This document shows positions 8,432 through 16,286 of a stretch of 64,000 nucleotides of DNA, piece by piece. The notes below the pieces were generated by a model, which ran no database searches, had not been told where the DNA came from, and saw only the letters and a list, made by a program, of their open reading frames with translations. Source of the DNA: UBA3006 sp036746695 (GTDB taxonomy: Bacteria > Actinomycetota > Acidimicrobiia > Acidimicrobiales > Ilumatobacteraceae); assembly GCA_036746695.1 (NCBI GenBank), contig DAIODP010000001.1, forward strand, positions 1,959,428-2,023,427. The letters run 5' to 3'. Position 1 is the stretch's first letter. Each line of letters starts with the position of its first letter. The position numbers and the translations under genes were made by a program.

Positions 8432-8886
8432 GCATCAAGGTCGGCGACAAGGCCCCTTCATTCGTTCTTCCAGGGACTGGTGGGGCGTCGTATTCACTCG
8501 AACAATTTGCAGGAGCCCCACTGGTATTGGTGTTTTATCCAGGCGACAACACGCCAATGTGCACGAAACAGCTGAATTGCTACAACGACGAACTTTCGCA
8601 GTTCACCGAAGTTGGTGCCCAAGTTGTTGGCATCTCGGCTCAAGACGTTTCCAGCCACGACAACTTCTCCCAGAAGCACGGGTTCGGTTTTCCATTGCTT
8701 GCCGATACCGACAAGGCCATCGCCGGCGCATACGGGGTGTTAGGCCCGCTTGGCTTTCCGCGTCGCAGCGTCTTTGTGATCGACGCCAAAGGCATAGTTT
8801 CCTATGTGCATAGGGCCTTGGCAGGCATCACGTTCAGGCCAGTTTCCGAGCTGGTGGCAGCCGTGGAGCAAGCCAAGAAAGCCTAA
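8428..8886 (+). CDS. Peroxiredoxin, Bcp/AhpC-TSA type
   Basis: A 152-residue thioredoxin-fold peroxidase. Peroxidatic Cys45 lies in FYPGDNTPMCTKQ, and Cys51 five residues after it fits the resolving cysteine of 1-helix Bcp-type enzymes. GFPLLADTDKAI and the Arg-containing FPRRSVFVIDAKG follow as usual. It reduces hydroperoxides using thioredoxin or a similar thiol. Insertion between yebC and ruvC is not the usual content of this locus, but the ATGA overlap with yebC indicates it belongs to the same transcript. Confidence 0.93.
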   Translation: MSIKVGDKAPSFVLPGTGGASYSLEQFAGAPLVLVFYPGDNTPMCTKQLNCYNDELSQFTEVGAQVVGISAQDVSSHDNFSQKHGFGFPLLADTDKAIAGAYGVLGPLGFPRRSVFVIDAKGIVSYVHRALAGITFRPVSELVAAVEQAKKA

Positions 8887-8905
8887 ATCTCGGCAATAGA
8901 GCAAC

Positions 8906-8911
8906 TAAGAT
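8906..8911 (+). promoter_or_regulatory. Leaderless-type -10 box of ruvC
   Basis: TAAGAT ends exactly 6 nt before the ATG at 8918. No Shine-Dalgarno and no clear -35 are visible. Confidence 0.45.
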
Positions 8912-8917
8912 GAACAT

Positions 8918-9472
8918 ATGTTCGCCCCAAAGTCGGATACCAATTCAGGGTCTGGGTTCGTCGTTCTGGGGGTTGATCCGGGTCTCACTCGGTGTGGCTA
9001 CGCGGCAATAGAAGTTGGTCAGTCTCGCGTGCCGGCGCTTCTGAAGTTGGGTGTCGTTTCCACCGATGTTTCCGCTGAATTGCCAGATCGCCTAGCCACA
9101 TTGCAGGCCGACTTCGAAATACTTATGGATGAAGTGCGGCCCGATGCGGTTGCTGTTGAGCAAGTCTTTTTTCAAAACAATGTGCGTACGGCAATGGGTG
9201 TCGGGCAAGCGAGTGGGCTGGTGCTTGCAATGGCTGCACGGCGTGGCATTCATGTGGTGCAGTACACGCCAAGCCAGGTAAAGAGTGCGGTCACAGGTTC
9301 TGGCACTGCCAACAAACTTCAAGTCCAGCAGATGGTTCAGCGCCAGTTGAAGCTTCGGTCTTTGCCCCAACCGCCCGACGCTGCCGATGCTGCGGCACTA
9401 GCGCTTTGTCACCTGGCAGTTTCGCCTTTGCGTCAATCAATCGCCCGTTCAACAGTGGGGGCGCGTTCATGA
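8918..9472 (+). CDS. ruvC: Holliday junction endonuclease RuvC
   Basis: A 184-residue resolvase that makes symmetric cuts in Holliday junctions. The RNase H-like fold starts with VLGVDPGLTRCGYA (first catalytic Asp20), continues through AVEQVFFQNN (catalytic Glu) and ends with PPDAADAAALALCH (the last acidic residues). It works with RuvAB, encoded directly after it. The stop codon overlaps the ruvA ATG (ATGA). The first ten residues are not conserved, but the ATG has a well-placed -10 box. Confidence 0.96.
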   Translation: MFAPKSDTNSGSGFVVLGVDPGLTRCGYAAIEVGQSRVPALLKLGVVSTDVSAELPDRLATLQADFEILMDEVRPDAVAVEQVFFQNNVRTAMGVGQASGLVLAMAARRGIHVVQYTPSQVKSAVTGSGTANKLQVQQMVQRQLKLRSLPQPPDAADAAALALCHLAVSPLRQSIARSTVGARS

Positions 9473-10062
9473 TTGGTTCGCTACGGGGCAAAGTAATCGA
9501 GCGAAATAATAATGGAACTGTGCTGCTTGAAGTTGGTGGCGTCGGCTATCTCGTGCACGTTACGCCACGAACGCTTGCCGAACTGGAACCAACAAGCGCT
9601 GCGTTTGTCTATGTCCACCATCACATTCGCGAGGATGCTCAGACATTGTTCGCATTTCTCGATCGTGACGAGCGACGCAGTTTCGAGATCCTTATCGCGA
9701 CCCATGGCATTGGGCCTTCAATGGCGATGTCGATACTTGCCACCCATTCACCACGAGTGCTTATCGATATCGTCGCGACAAACGATCATGCCGCTCTCAC
9801 GATGGTTCCGGGCGTAGGCCGAAAGACGGCAGAGCGGCTTCTTGTCGAACTAAAAGATCGTCTCAATTTGCCGCTCATCGACACGCTCGAATCTTCGGGC
9901 ACTGTTAATCATTCTGCGGTGGTGGATGTTCGCGAGGCACTTACAGGGTTGGGATACTCGAGCGAAGAGATTCGAGAAGTCTTGCGCGAACAGTCTGCAA
10001 CCGAGTCAGCCGAGAACATGTTGCGCAATGCACTCAATCAGTTGGGGGCTCGCCGTGCGTGA
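9469..10062 (+). CDS. ruvA: Holliday junction branch migration protein RuvA
   Basis: A 198-residue junction-binding protein. The OB-fold start MIGSLRGKVIERNNNG defines the true ATG at 9469, inside the ruvC stop overlap; a longer frame to 9406 is only read-through of the ruvC end. Two helix-hairpin-helix elements follow (ILIATHGIGPSMAMSIL and LTMVPGVGRKTAERLL), and the C-terminal domain that contacts RuvB has ALTGLGYSSEEI. RuvA tetramers hold the junction square-planar for RuvB. Confidence 0.96.
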   Translation: MIGSLRGKVIERNNNGTVLLEVGGVGYLVHVTPRTLAELEPTSAAFVYVHHHIREDAQTLFAFLDRDERRSFEILIATHGIGPSMAMSILATHSPRVLIDIVATNDHAALTMVPGVGRKTAERLLVELKDRLNLPLIDTLESSGTVNHSAVVDVREALTGLGYSSEEIREVLREQSATESAENMLRNALNQLGARRA

Positions 10063-11083
10063 AGAGTATGTGGATCCAGAGATTCGTTCTGGCGAGGAAG
10101 TCGACGTGACGGAAGATGGCGGATTACGACCTCGAACATTGGACGAATTCGTTGGACAAAGGGAACTCAAAGAACATCTCAACATCGTGCTCGAGGCGGC
10201 ACGTCGGCGTGGTCAGGCCGCAGACCATTTGTTGCTGGCTGGTCCGCCGGGGCTTGGCAAAACCACCATGGCATCAATTGTCGCCGCCGAAATGGGTGCC
10301 CATATTCATGTCACTTCCGGCCCTGCACTCGAACGTGCTGGCGACTTGGCGGCAATACTCACAAAGCTCGAACCCAACGATGTTTTATTCATTGATGAAA
10401 TACACCGCTTGTCTCGCAGCGTCGAAGAGATCTTGTATCCAGCAATGGAAGATTTTCAGATTGACATTGTTGTTGGTAAAGGTCCGTCGGCGTCTTCAAT
10501 ACGTCTGACATTGCCCAGATTCACCCTGATCGGCGCAACCACTCGAACAGGAATGATTACCGGTCCTCTTCGCGATCGATTTGGTTTGGTTGCACGGCTT
10601 GATTTCTATGACGACGAGGAACTGCAGTTGATTGTTCGACGAGCGGCATCGATTTTGCAAGTAGATATAGACGGGCAGGGTGCTAGAGAGATTGCTCGAC
10701 GTTCGCGTGGCACTCCACGCATTGCCAACCGCTTGTTGCGCAGAGTACGCGATTTCGCCGAAGTGCGCAAGGACGGAACGATTTCCCAACAGACTGCAAA
10801 CGAAGCGCTTGTTGTCTTCGGTGTGGACAAATTGGGTCTCGACAAAGTAGACCGTGCAGTGCTTGGTGCGCTCTGTCAGCAATTCAATGGCGGCCCGGTC
10901 GGGCTTTCCACCTTGGCAATCAGTGTGAGTGAGCAAACCGAAACGATCGAGGATGTATACGAACCGTTCCTCATACAACAAGGATTGCTTGCGCGCACTC
11001 CGCGTGGCCGAGTTGCAATGCCTGCTGCTTGGGACCACCTAGGTCTTCCCAGACCAGAATTAGACCCGCAACTGTTTTCTTAG
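10055..11083 (+). CDS. ruvB: Holliday junction ATP-dependent helicase RuvB
   Basis: A 342-residue AAA+ motor for branch migration. Walker A is GPPGLGKTT (residues 63-71), Walker B lies in LFIDEIHRL, sensor 1 in LIGATTRTG and the arginine-finger region in GPLRDRFG; a winged-helix domain ends the protein. GTG 10055 starts the protein eight bases inside ruvA and leaves the conserved RPRTLDEFVGQ about 25 residues in, as usual. The longer in-frame extension to 9926 lies wholly within ruvA and is not conserved. Confidence 0.97.
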   Translation: MREEYVDPEIRSGEEVDVTEDGGLRPRTLDEFVGQRELKEHLNIVLEAARRRGQAADHLLLAGPPGLGKTTMASIVAAEMGAHIHVTSGPALERAGDLAAILTKLEPNDVLFIDEIHRLSRSVEEILYPAMEDFQIDIVVGKGPSASSIRLTLPRFTLIGATTRTGMITGPLRDRFGLVARLDFYDDEELQLIVRRAASILQVDIDGQGAREIARRSRGTPRIANRLLRRVRDFAEVRKDGTISQQTANEALVVFGVDKLGLDKVDRAVLGALCQQFNGGPVGLSTLAISVSEQTETIEDVYEPFLIQQGLLARTPRGRVAMPAAWDHLGLPRPELDPQLFS

Positions 11084-11091
11084 TCTGCTCG

Positions 11092-11097
11092 TACATT
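11092..11097 (+). promoter_or_regulatory. Leaderless-type -10 box of queA
   Basis: TACATT ends exactly 6 nt before the ATG at 11104, in the 20-bp gap after ruvB. No Shine-Dalgarno is present at the queA start. Confidence 0.45.
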
Positions 11098-11103
11098 TAT
11101 AAC

Positions 11104-12132
11104 ATGCAATTGTCCGACATTGACTACGTCTTGCCGGTCGATCTCATTGCGCAGACGCCAATAGAGCCCCGCGATTCTGCCCGACTGCTTGTAGATCAAG
11201 GTTCGCAGCAGCCACTACACCAGCATGTTCGAGACTTGTGTAATTTTTTGAAACCGAATGACGTGATTGTGCTTAATCACACCCGGGTGCTCCCTGCGCG
11301 GTTGCGTGCACGTCGCTCAACGGGTGGTGCAGTAGAGATTTTGCTGCTCAATCAATTGAGTAATGATGCCGTTTCATGGGAAGCAATGATTAAGCCAGGC
11401 GGAAAACTACGCAAAGATGAACTGCTGACAGTTGACCAATCCGAAATGATGGTTGAAGTTGGTGAGCGCACCATTCATGGCGACACATTCGTTATCAAAC
11501 TGCTTGCTCCAGATGTGCTTGCGGAGTTATTGCGGGTTGGTGAAGTCCCGCTCCCTCCCTATATCACTCAAACGCTTCAGGATGCCGAGCGATACCAAAC
11601 TGTGTTCTCCCATGATCAGCGATCGGCCGCCGCTCCTACTGCTGGCCTGCACTTCACGCTGGAACTTCTCGATCGAGTCCGCGAAATGGGAGTGCTTATT
11701 CTCGAGGTCGAACTTGTCGTAGGGCTAGACACTTTCAAGCCGATTTCGGATGAAGACCCGCTGCAGCATCCCATTCATAGTGAGGCATATTCGGTTTCCA
11801 AAGATGTGCTCGCAAAATGTATCGAAACCAAAAACAACGGTGGGCGAGTGGTCGCGGTAGGCACGACTGCTACGCGGGCGTTGGAGAGTGCTGCTACAAC
11901 GGGATTGTTGTCGGGGAATACAACACTGTTCATCACGCCCGGTTACCAGTGGAAGATGGTTGACGTCATGATGACCAATTTCCACATGCCGAAGACCACG
12001 TTGTTACTGATGATCGAGAGTTTTGTAGGGAAGCGTTGGCGGTCCCTGTACCAACAAGCAATCGACAAAAAGTATCGGATGCTCTCATTTGGTGATGCAA
12101 TGCTGCTGCAACGACAAACAGATACCGTGTAA
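11104..12132 (+). CDS. queA: tRNA preQ1(34) S-adenosylmethionine ribosyltransferase-isomerase QueA
   Basis: A 342-residue enzyme that moves the ribosyl part of SAM onto preQ1 in the tRNA wobble position, giving epoxyqueuosine. Family segments are clear: SDIDYVLPVDLIAQTP at the start, VLNHTRVLPARL, the central AAPTAGLHFT, and TNFHMPKTTLLL near the end. ATG 11104 gives the normal N-terminus; a longer frame from 11029 lies inside ruvB. It is followed after 3 bp by tgt, the preceding step in the same tRNA modification. Confidence 0.96.
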   Translation: MQLSDIDYVLPVDLIAQTPIEPRDSARLLVDQGSQQPLHQHVRDLCNFLKPNDVIVLNHTRVLPARLRARRSTGGAVEILLLNQLSNDAVSWEAMIKPGGKLRKDELLTVDQSEMMVEVGERTIHGDTFVIKLLAPDVLAELLRVGEVPLPPYITQTLQDAERYQTVFSHDQRSAAAPTAGLHFTLELLDRVREMGVLILEVELVVGLDTFKPISDEDPLQHPIHSEAYSVSKDVLAKCIETKNNGGRVVAVGTTATRALESAATTGLLSGNTTLFITPGYQWKMVDVMMTNFHMPKTTLLLMIESFVGKRWRSLYQQAIDKKYRMLSFGDAMLLQRQTDTV

Positions 12133-12135
12133 ACA

Positions 12136-13233
12136 ATGTTCCCTGTTCAGTTCACAACTGAAGCAACTGATGGCCTCGCGCGTGCGGGCACTGCATTCAC
12201 TCACCGAGGGCAGTACACAACACCCACTTTCATGCCTGTTGGAACACGCGGTGCGATTAAGTATCTGAGTGCATCCGACTATGAAGATCTTGGCGCGCAG
12301 ATCGTGTTGGGCAATACCTACCACCTGATGCTTCGCCCCGGCGCCGAAACTGTTGCAACTTTGGGCGGGTTGGGAAAGTTCGCTGGTTGGGGTGGGCTCA
12401 CGCTTACCGACTCAGGTGGTTTCCAAGTTTTCTCGCTCAATCCTTCGGTCGATGATGACGGAGTGACTTTTCGCTCAACGTATGACGGTTCTTCTCATCG
12501 ATATACGCCCGAGGGCGCTGTCGAGACACAGCAGCTTCTGGGTGCCGACATTCAGATGGTGCTTGATGTCTGCCCACCTTTGCCGTCCGAGACTTCGGTG
12601 GTTCGGTTGGCGCTAGAGCGCACATCCGCATGGGCGAAGAGGGCACATGCGACACATAATCGTCTGGATCAATCTCTATTCGGCATTGTTCAGGGCGGTA
12701 TCGATGTGAACATGCGAGCGGAAAGCGCAAAGCGAACGGCAGATCTCAACTTCGATGGCTACGGGATTGGCGGGTTGTCGGTGGGAGAGACGCGGGAGCA
12801 AATGATTCCTGCACTCGCAGCAGCACTAGCTCATCTTCCGACAGATAGGCCCCGTTACTTGATGGGTGTGGGCGATCCGGCCTCGTTGGTTGAGGCGGTC
12901 AATCTGGGCGTCGATCAGTTCGATTGCGTGCTTCAAACAAGGCTTGGCCGTCATGGCACGGCGCTTACTTCGGTGGGCAGGGTCAATCTCAAGCGGTCGG
13001 AATTTACACTGAGCGAGGATCCCATCGACTCAGCCTGCGGTTGCATGGTCTGCAGCCGCCACACCCGTGGTTACATTCGTCACTTGTTTCAAGTGGGTGA
13101 ACCAACCGCGTCTCGGTTGGTGTCGGTGCACAACATTGCTTGGACAATCAATTTCATGAAGTCCATGCGAGAAGCCATTTTGGGGGCGCGTTTTGAACAA
13201 TTCAGGCAATCAACATTGGCCATTTGGGGCTAG
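12136..13233 (+). CDS. tgt: tRNA-guanine(34) transglycosylase
   Basis: A 365-residue TIM-barrel enzyme that swaps guanine 34 for preQ1 in GUN-anticodon tRNAs. Asp92 in LTDSGGFQVFS is the base-recognising/acid residue and Asp263 in QFDCVLQTR is the nucleophile. The zinc site lies in the C-terminal CGCMVCSRHTRGYIRHL followed by SVHN. One oddity is that the segment after the nucleophile usually reads PTR and here reads QTR (Gln267), then LGRHG. All other catalytic features are intact, so I expect activity. Confidence 0.96.
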   Translation: MFPVQFTTEATDGLARAGTAFTHRGQYTTPTFMPVGTRGAIKYLSASDYEDLGAQIVLGNTYHLMLRPGAETVATLGGLGKFAGWGGLTLTDSGGFQVFSLNPSVDDDGVTFRSTYDGSSHRYTPEGAVETQQLLGADIQMVLDVCPPLPSETSVVRLALERTSAWAKRAHATHNRLDQSLFGIVQGGIDVNMRAESAKRTADLNFDGYGIGGLSVGETREQMIPALAAALAHLPTDRPRYLMGVGDPASLVEAVNLGVDQFDCVLQTRLGRHGTALTSVGRVNLKRSEFTLSEDPIDSACGCMVCSRHTRGYIRHLFQVGEPTASRLVSVHNIAWTINFMKSMREAILGARFEQFRQSTLAIWG

Positions 13234-13270
13234 TCCGTTGACCATGGCCTTGCGTATAGAGTGAATCCTT

Positions 13271-13615
13271 ATGTTTACCGTACTGAGCCTTATATCTGCA
13301 GCCGAAACGACAAGCAGCGGTGGGTCGCTTCTTGGCATGCTTCCACTTGTAGCGATCTTCGCCGCAATGTATTTTCTGTTGTTGCGCCCTCAGCGCAAGC
13401 GTCAGAAAGAAACACGCAACTTGCAAACCAGTCTGCAAGAAGGTGACGAGATTATTACCTCGTCTGGCATTTACGGTTGGATTTCCTCGGTTGAAGACAA
13501 TTACTTCTGGGTGGAGATTGCCAAGGACACCGAGGTACGGGTGTCTAAGAGCGCTGTTGTTAACCGAGTGTCAACGAATTCGCAAAGTTCGGATAATTCG
13601 GAAGAAAAAAAATAA
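13271..13615 (+). CDS. yajC: Preprotein translocase subunit YajC
   Basis: A 114-residue single-span membrane protein. The transmembrane helix is about residues 21-38 and ends in the family motif LLLRPQRKRQKE, followed by the cytoplasmic part with LQEGDEIITSSGIYG. YajC binds the SecYEG-SecDF holotranslocon. It precedes secD by 28 bp. A possible -10 (TATAGA or TAGAGT near 13255-13262) lies shortly before the ATG, so a separate short-leader promoter is possible. Confidence 0.93.
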   Translation: MFTVLSLISAAETTSSGGSLLGMLPLVAIFAAMYFLLLRPQRKRQKETRNLQTSLQEGDEIITSSGIYGWISSVEDNYFWVEIAKDTEVRVSKSAVVNRVSTNSQSSDNSEEKK

Positions 13616-13643
13616 CGTCCGCTCAAGCGCCGTTATTTAATTC

Positions 13644-15146
13644 ATGGTTCGCCGTCTAGTCGTATCCCTTGTCGGGGTAGTAGTCATTGTTTTTGGCTTG
13701 TTTGCTGCCAACTTGGTTGCGGGCAACGTACCCTCACTGGGCCTTGATTTACAGGGTGGAGCATCTATTACGTTGCAGCCCGAGGGCGAATATGACGCGG
13801 CTGCGCTGGACGTAGCGATCAACATCATTCGCTCCCGCGTCGACTCGATTGGTGTTGCCGAGCCAGAAATCATTCGACAAGGTGACACGGTCGTTGTCAA
13901 CTTGCCGGGAGTGGATGATCAACAGCGCGCGTTAGACATCATCGGTCGGCAAGGCCAAGTGTTGCTTCGTCCAGTTCTGCAGGCCGGAACGCTTGATCCG
14001 GATGCTGCCGCAGCAACCACGTTGCCGGGTCAAACCACTATTCCAACGGATACAACACTGCCAGGCGCTGCTACTGGCCCTGGTAACGCACGTTTGCGTG
14101 GCGCTGCAACCACAACTGTTCCCGCAACACCCGAGACAACCGCACCGGGTATTCAAGTGTCTGAAGACCCAAATGATCCCTCAGCTAATGCAGTACTCAC
14201 CGACGGCAAAGGCGGAGCATTCTTGGTCGGTCCAGCGGGTGCGGATGGCTTAGTTTTCACCAACGATGCCGTTGCAGAGATAAACAACGGTAATTGGGTC
14301 GTCAACGTTGGCTTGCAAGACGGGCCAGCCGGCGCCGATCTTTGGAATGCATTGACAACGAAATGCTTTAACCGTGATGCTGTTTGCCCAACTGGTCAGA
14401 TTGCAATTGTTCTCGACGGCAAAGTGATATCGGCACCTGTGGTCCAGGAAGCCGTATTCTCCGGTGGAACTGTGCAGATTTCGGGTGATTTCACCGAAGG
14501 TGAAGCACGCGACTTAGCAAAGATCCTTGAGTTCGGTGCCGTTCCCGTTAAGTTCGCGGTCGCCACTGTTCAGACTGTTTCGCCTACCTTGGGCGAAGAC
14601 TCGCTACGTGCCGCAATCATTTCTGGTCTAGTCGGAGTTCTGCTTGTTGTCCTGTTTTTCTTTTTCTACTACCGCTTGCTGACGATTGTGATTCTCGGTG
14701 GTCTCACTATTTCATTCTCTTTGTTGTGGAGCGTCGTGGCCTTCCTGTCGAAAACCAATGGTCTTGCACTCACTCTCTCTGGTGTCGCAGGAATCATTGT
14801 TTCAATTGGCGTTACGGTCGACTCCTACGTTGTGTTCTTTGAAAAGATGAAAGACGAGCTGCAATCAGGTAAAACTTTGCGTGGTTCTGCGCAGCGAAGT
14901 TTCAATTCTGCTTGGCGAACAATCCTGGCAGCCGACACTGTGTCGTTTCTTGGTGCCCTCACACTGTGGTGGCTCACCGTTGGTTCGGTTCGGGGCTTCG
15001 CCTTTTTCCTTGGCCTCTCCACATTGTGCGACGTGATCGTCGCATATTTTTTCACCAGGCCATCGGTTCTGTTGCTGGCACGAACACGCCTATTGAATGG
15101 CCGTAAGGTTTTGGGTGTGCGGGTGTCTGAGGGGGTTGCCCAATGA
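13644..15146 (+). CDS. secD: Protein translocase subunit SecD
   Basis: A 500-residue RND-type membrane protein that uses the proton gradient to complete secretion. It has an N-terminal helix (about residues 4-26), a large extracytoplasmic domain starting LGLDLQGGASI, and five C-terminal helices with DSLRAAIISGLVG and the VSIGVTVDSYVVFFEKMKDE motif. Residues about 112-171 form a Thr/Ala/Pro-rich linker that interrupts the periplasmic domain; such inserts are common in actinobacterial SecD. The stop overlaps secF (ATGA). Confidence 0.96.
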   Translation: MVRRLVVSLVGVVVIVFGLFAANLVAGNVPSLGLDLQGGASITLQPEGEYDAAALDVAINIIRSRVDSIGVAEPEIIRQGDTVVVNLPGVDDQQRALDIIGRQGQVLLRPVLQAGTLDPDAAAATTLPGQTTIPTDTTLPGAATGPGNARLRGAATTTVPATPETTAPGIQVSEDPNDPSANAVLTDGKGGAFLVGPAGADGLVFTNDAVAEINNGNWVVNVGLQDGPAGADLWNALTTKCFNRDAVCPTGQIAIVLDGKVISAPVVQEAVFSGGTVQISGDFTEGEARDLAKILEFGAVPVKFAVATVQTVSPTLGEDSLRAAIISGLVGVLLVVLFFFFYYRLLTIVILGGLTISFSLLWSVVAFLSKTNGLALTLSGVAGIIVSIGVTVDSYVVFFEKMKDELQSGKTLRGSAQRSFNSAWRTILAADTVSFLGALTLWWLTVGSVRGFAFFLGLSTLCDVIVAYFFTRPSVLLLARTRLLNGRKVLGVRVSEGVAQ

Positions 15147-16243
15147 GTGGTGTCCTATCGCGGTTATATCGAGGCGAGACCACGTTCAACTTTGTCGGCC
15201 GTCGCTGGTGGGGTTTCGGGCTGTCGCTGTTCCTCATTGTGGTCACGATGCTTTCGTTTTTCACGAGGGGTCTCAACTTAGGTATCGATTTTGAGGGTGG
15301 TGTTGCATGGGAAGTTCCTGCTGCATCACTAACTGTCGCCGACGTGACAGAAATTCTTGAAGCCAACGGTGTCGATACGGCAGATGCAAAGATCCAGTCA
15401 CTGAATGGTTCGGATGGGCCACGCATTCGTGTGCAGGTCGCCGAGCAAAGTGACGCCACGAAGTCGGCTGTTCAGGGCGAACTCGCTGCAATGGCGAAGG
15501 TCGACGTTCAGGATGTGAGCGTGTCTTCGGTGAGTTCGTCTTGGGGGCGCAGCATCACGGAAAAAGCAGTGCGTGCGCTTCTCATATTCTTCGTTTTGGT
15601 TTCAATTTTCATTGCATGGCGTTTCGAGTGGAAAATGGCTCTGTCGGCAATCTTGGCTATGGCCCACGACGTGTTCATCAGCGTTGGTGTGTATTCGGTT
15701 TCCGGTCTTCCAGTTACGCCTGCAACGGTAATCGCGTTTTTGACCATCCTCGGTTTTTCTCTCTACGACACAATCGTCGTGTTCGACAAAGTCCACGACA
15801 ACACCACGAAGTATTCCGCCTCTCGGGTTTCGTATGCGGACATCACGAACATCTCTATGAATCAGGTGTTGATGCGATCAATAAACACTTCGCTCGCCGC
15901 TGTTCTTCCTGTGCTTTCTTTGCTTGTTCTTGGTTCCTGGATTTTGGGCGCCGTTGCCCTAGAAGAGTTTGCAATTGCGCTGTTGGTGGGGCTTGCACTT
16001 GGTGCTTATTCTTCAATTTTTGTTGCCACTCCACTGTTGGCGGTATTTAAGACTCGTGAGTCCAAATATGCGTCAATGGCCGATGAAGTTCATATTGGGG
16101 CCGAAATGGCGCGTATTGCAGGTTCTGGTAAGAAGACCGTTCAACGCGTTGCGGCTACTGCGCAAGACACCGAACGCGAAGTTGTGCTTGCTAGCTCAGC
16201 CTTAACACATCCACCACGCCCTCGGAAAAAGCGTCGCCGTTAG
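15143..16243 (+). CDS. secF: Protein translocase subunit SecF
   Basis: A 366-residue partner of SecD with six predicted helices. Recognisable parts are NFVGRRWWGFGLSL, GLNLGIDFEGGVAWE, the ALIFFVLVSIFIAWRFEW helix, the ILGFSLYDTIVVFDKVHDN motif and NTSLAAVLPVLSLL. The C-terminal tail is long and basic (ends PRPRKKRRR) and probably cytoplasmic. It begins inside the secD stop codon, so translation should be coupled. Confidence 0.96.
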   Translation: MSGVLSRLYRGETTFNFVGRRWWGFGLSLFLIVVTMLSFFTRGLNLGIDFEGGVAWEVPAASLTVADVTEILEANGVDTADAKIQSLNGSDGPRIRVQVAEQSDATKSAVQGELAAMAKVDVQDVSVSSVSSSWGRSITEKAVRALLIFFVLVSIFIAWRFEWKMALSAILAMAHDVFISVGVYSVSGLPVTPATVIAFLTILGFSLYDTIVVFDKVHDNTTKYSASRVSYADITNISMNQVLMRSINTSLAAVLPVLSLLVLGSWILGAVALEEFAIALLVGLALGAYSSIFVATPLLAVFKTRESKYASMADEVHIGAEMARIAGSGKKTVQRVAATAQDTEREVVLASSALTHPPRPRKKRRR

Positions 16244-16286
16244 CCAACTCCTGTTCCCGTAGGCTTTTAACTATGGGAGGCTCTAC

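Noticed and set aside
9926..10054. Long N-terminal extension of RuvB.
   Set aside because: It is read-through of ruvA in another frame; GTG 10055 gives the normal length.
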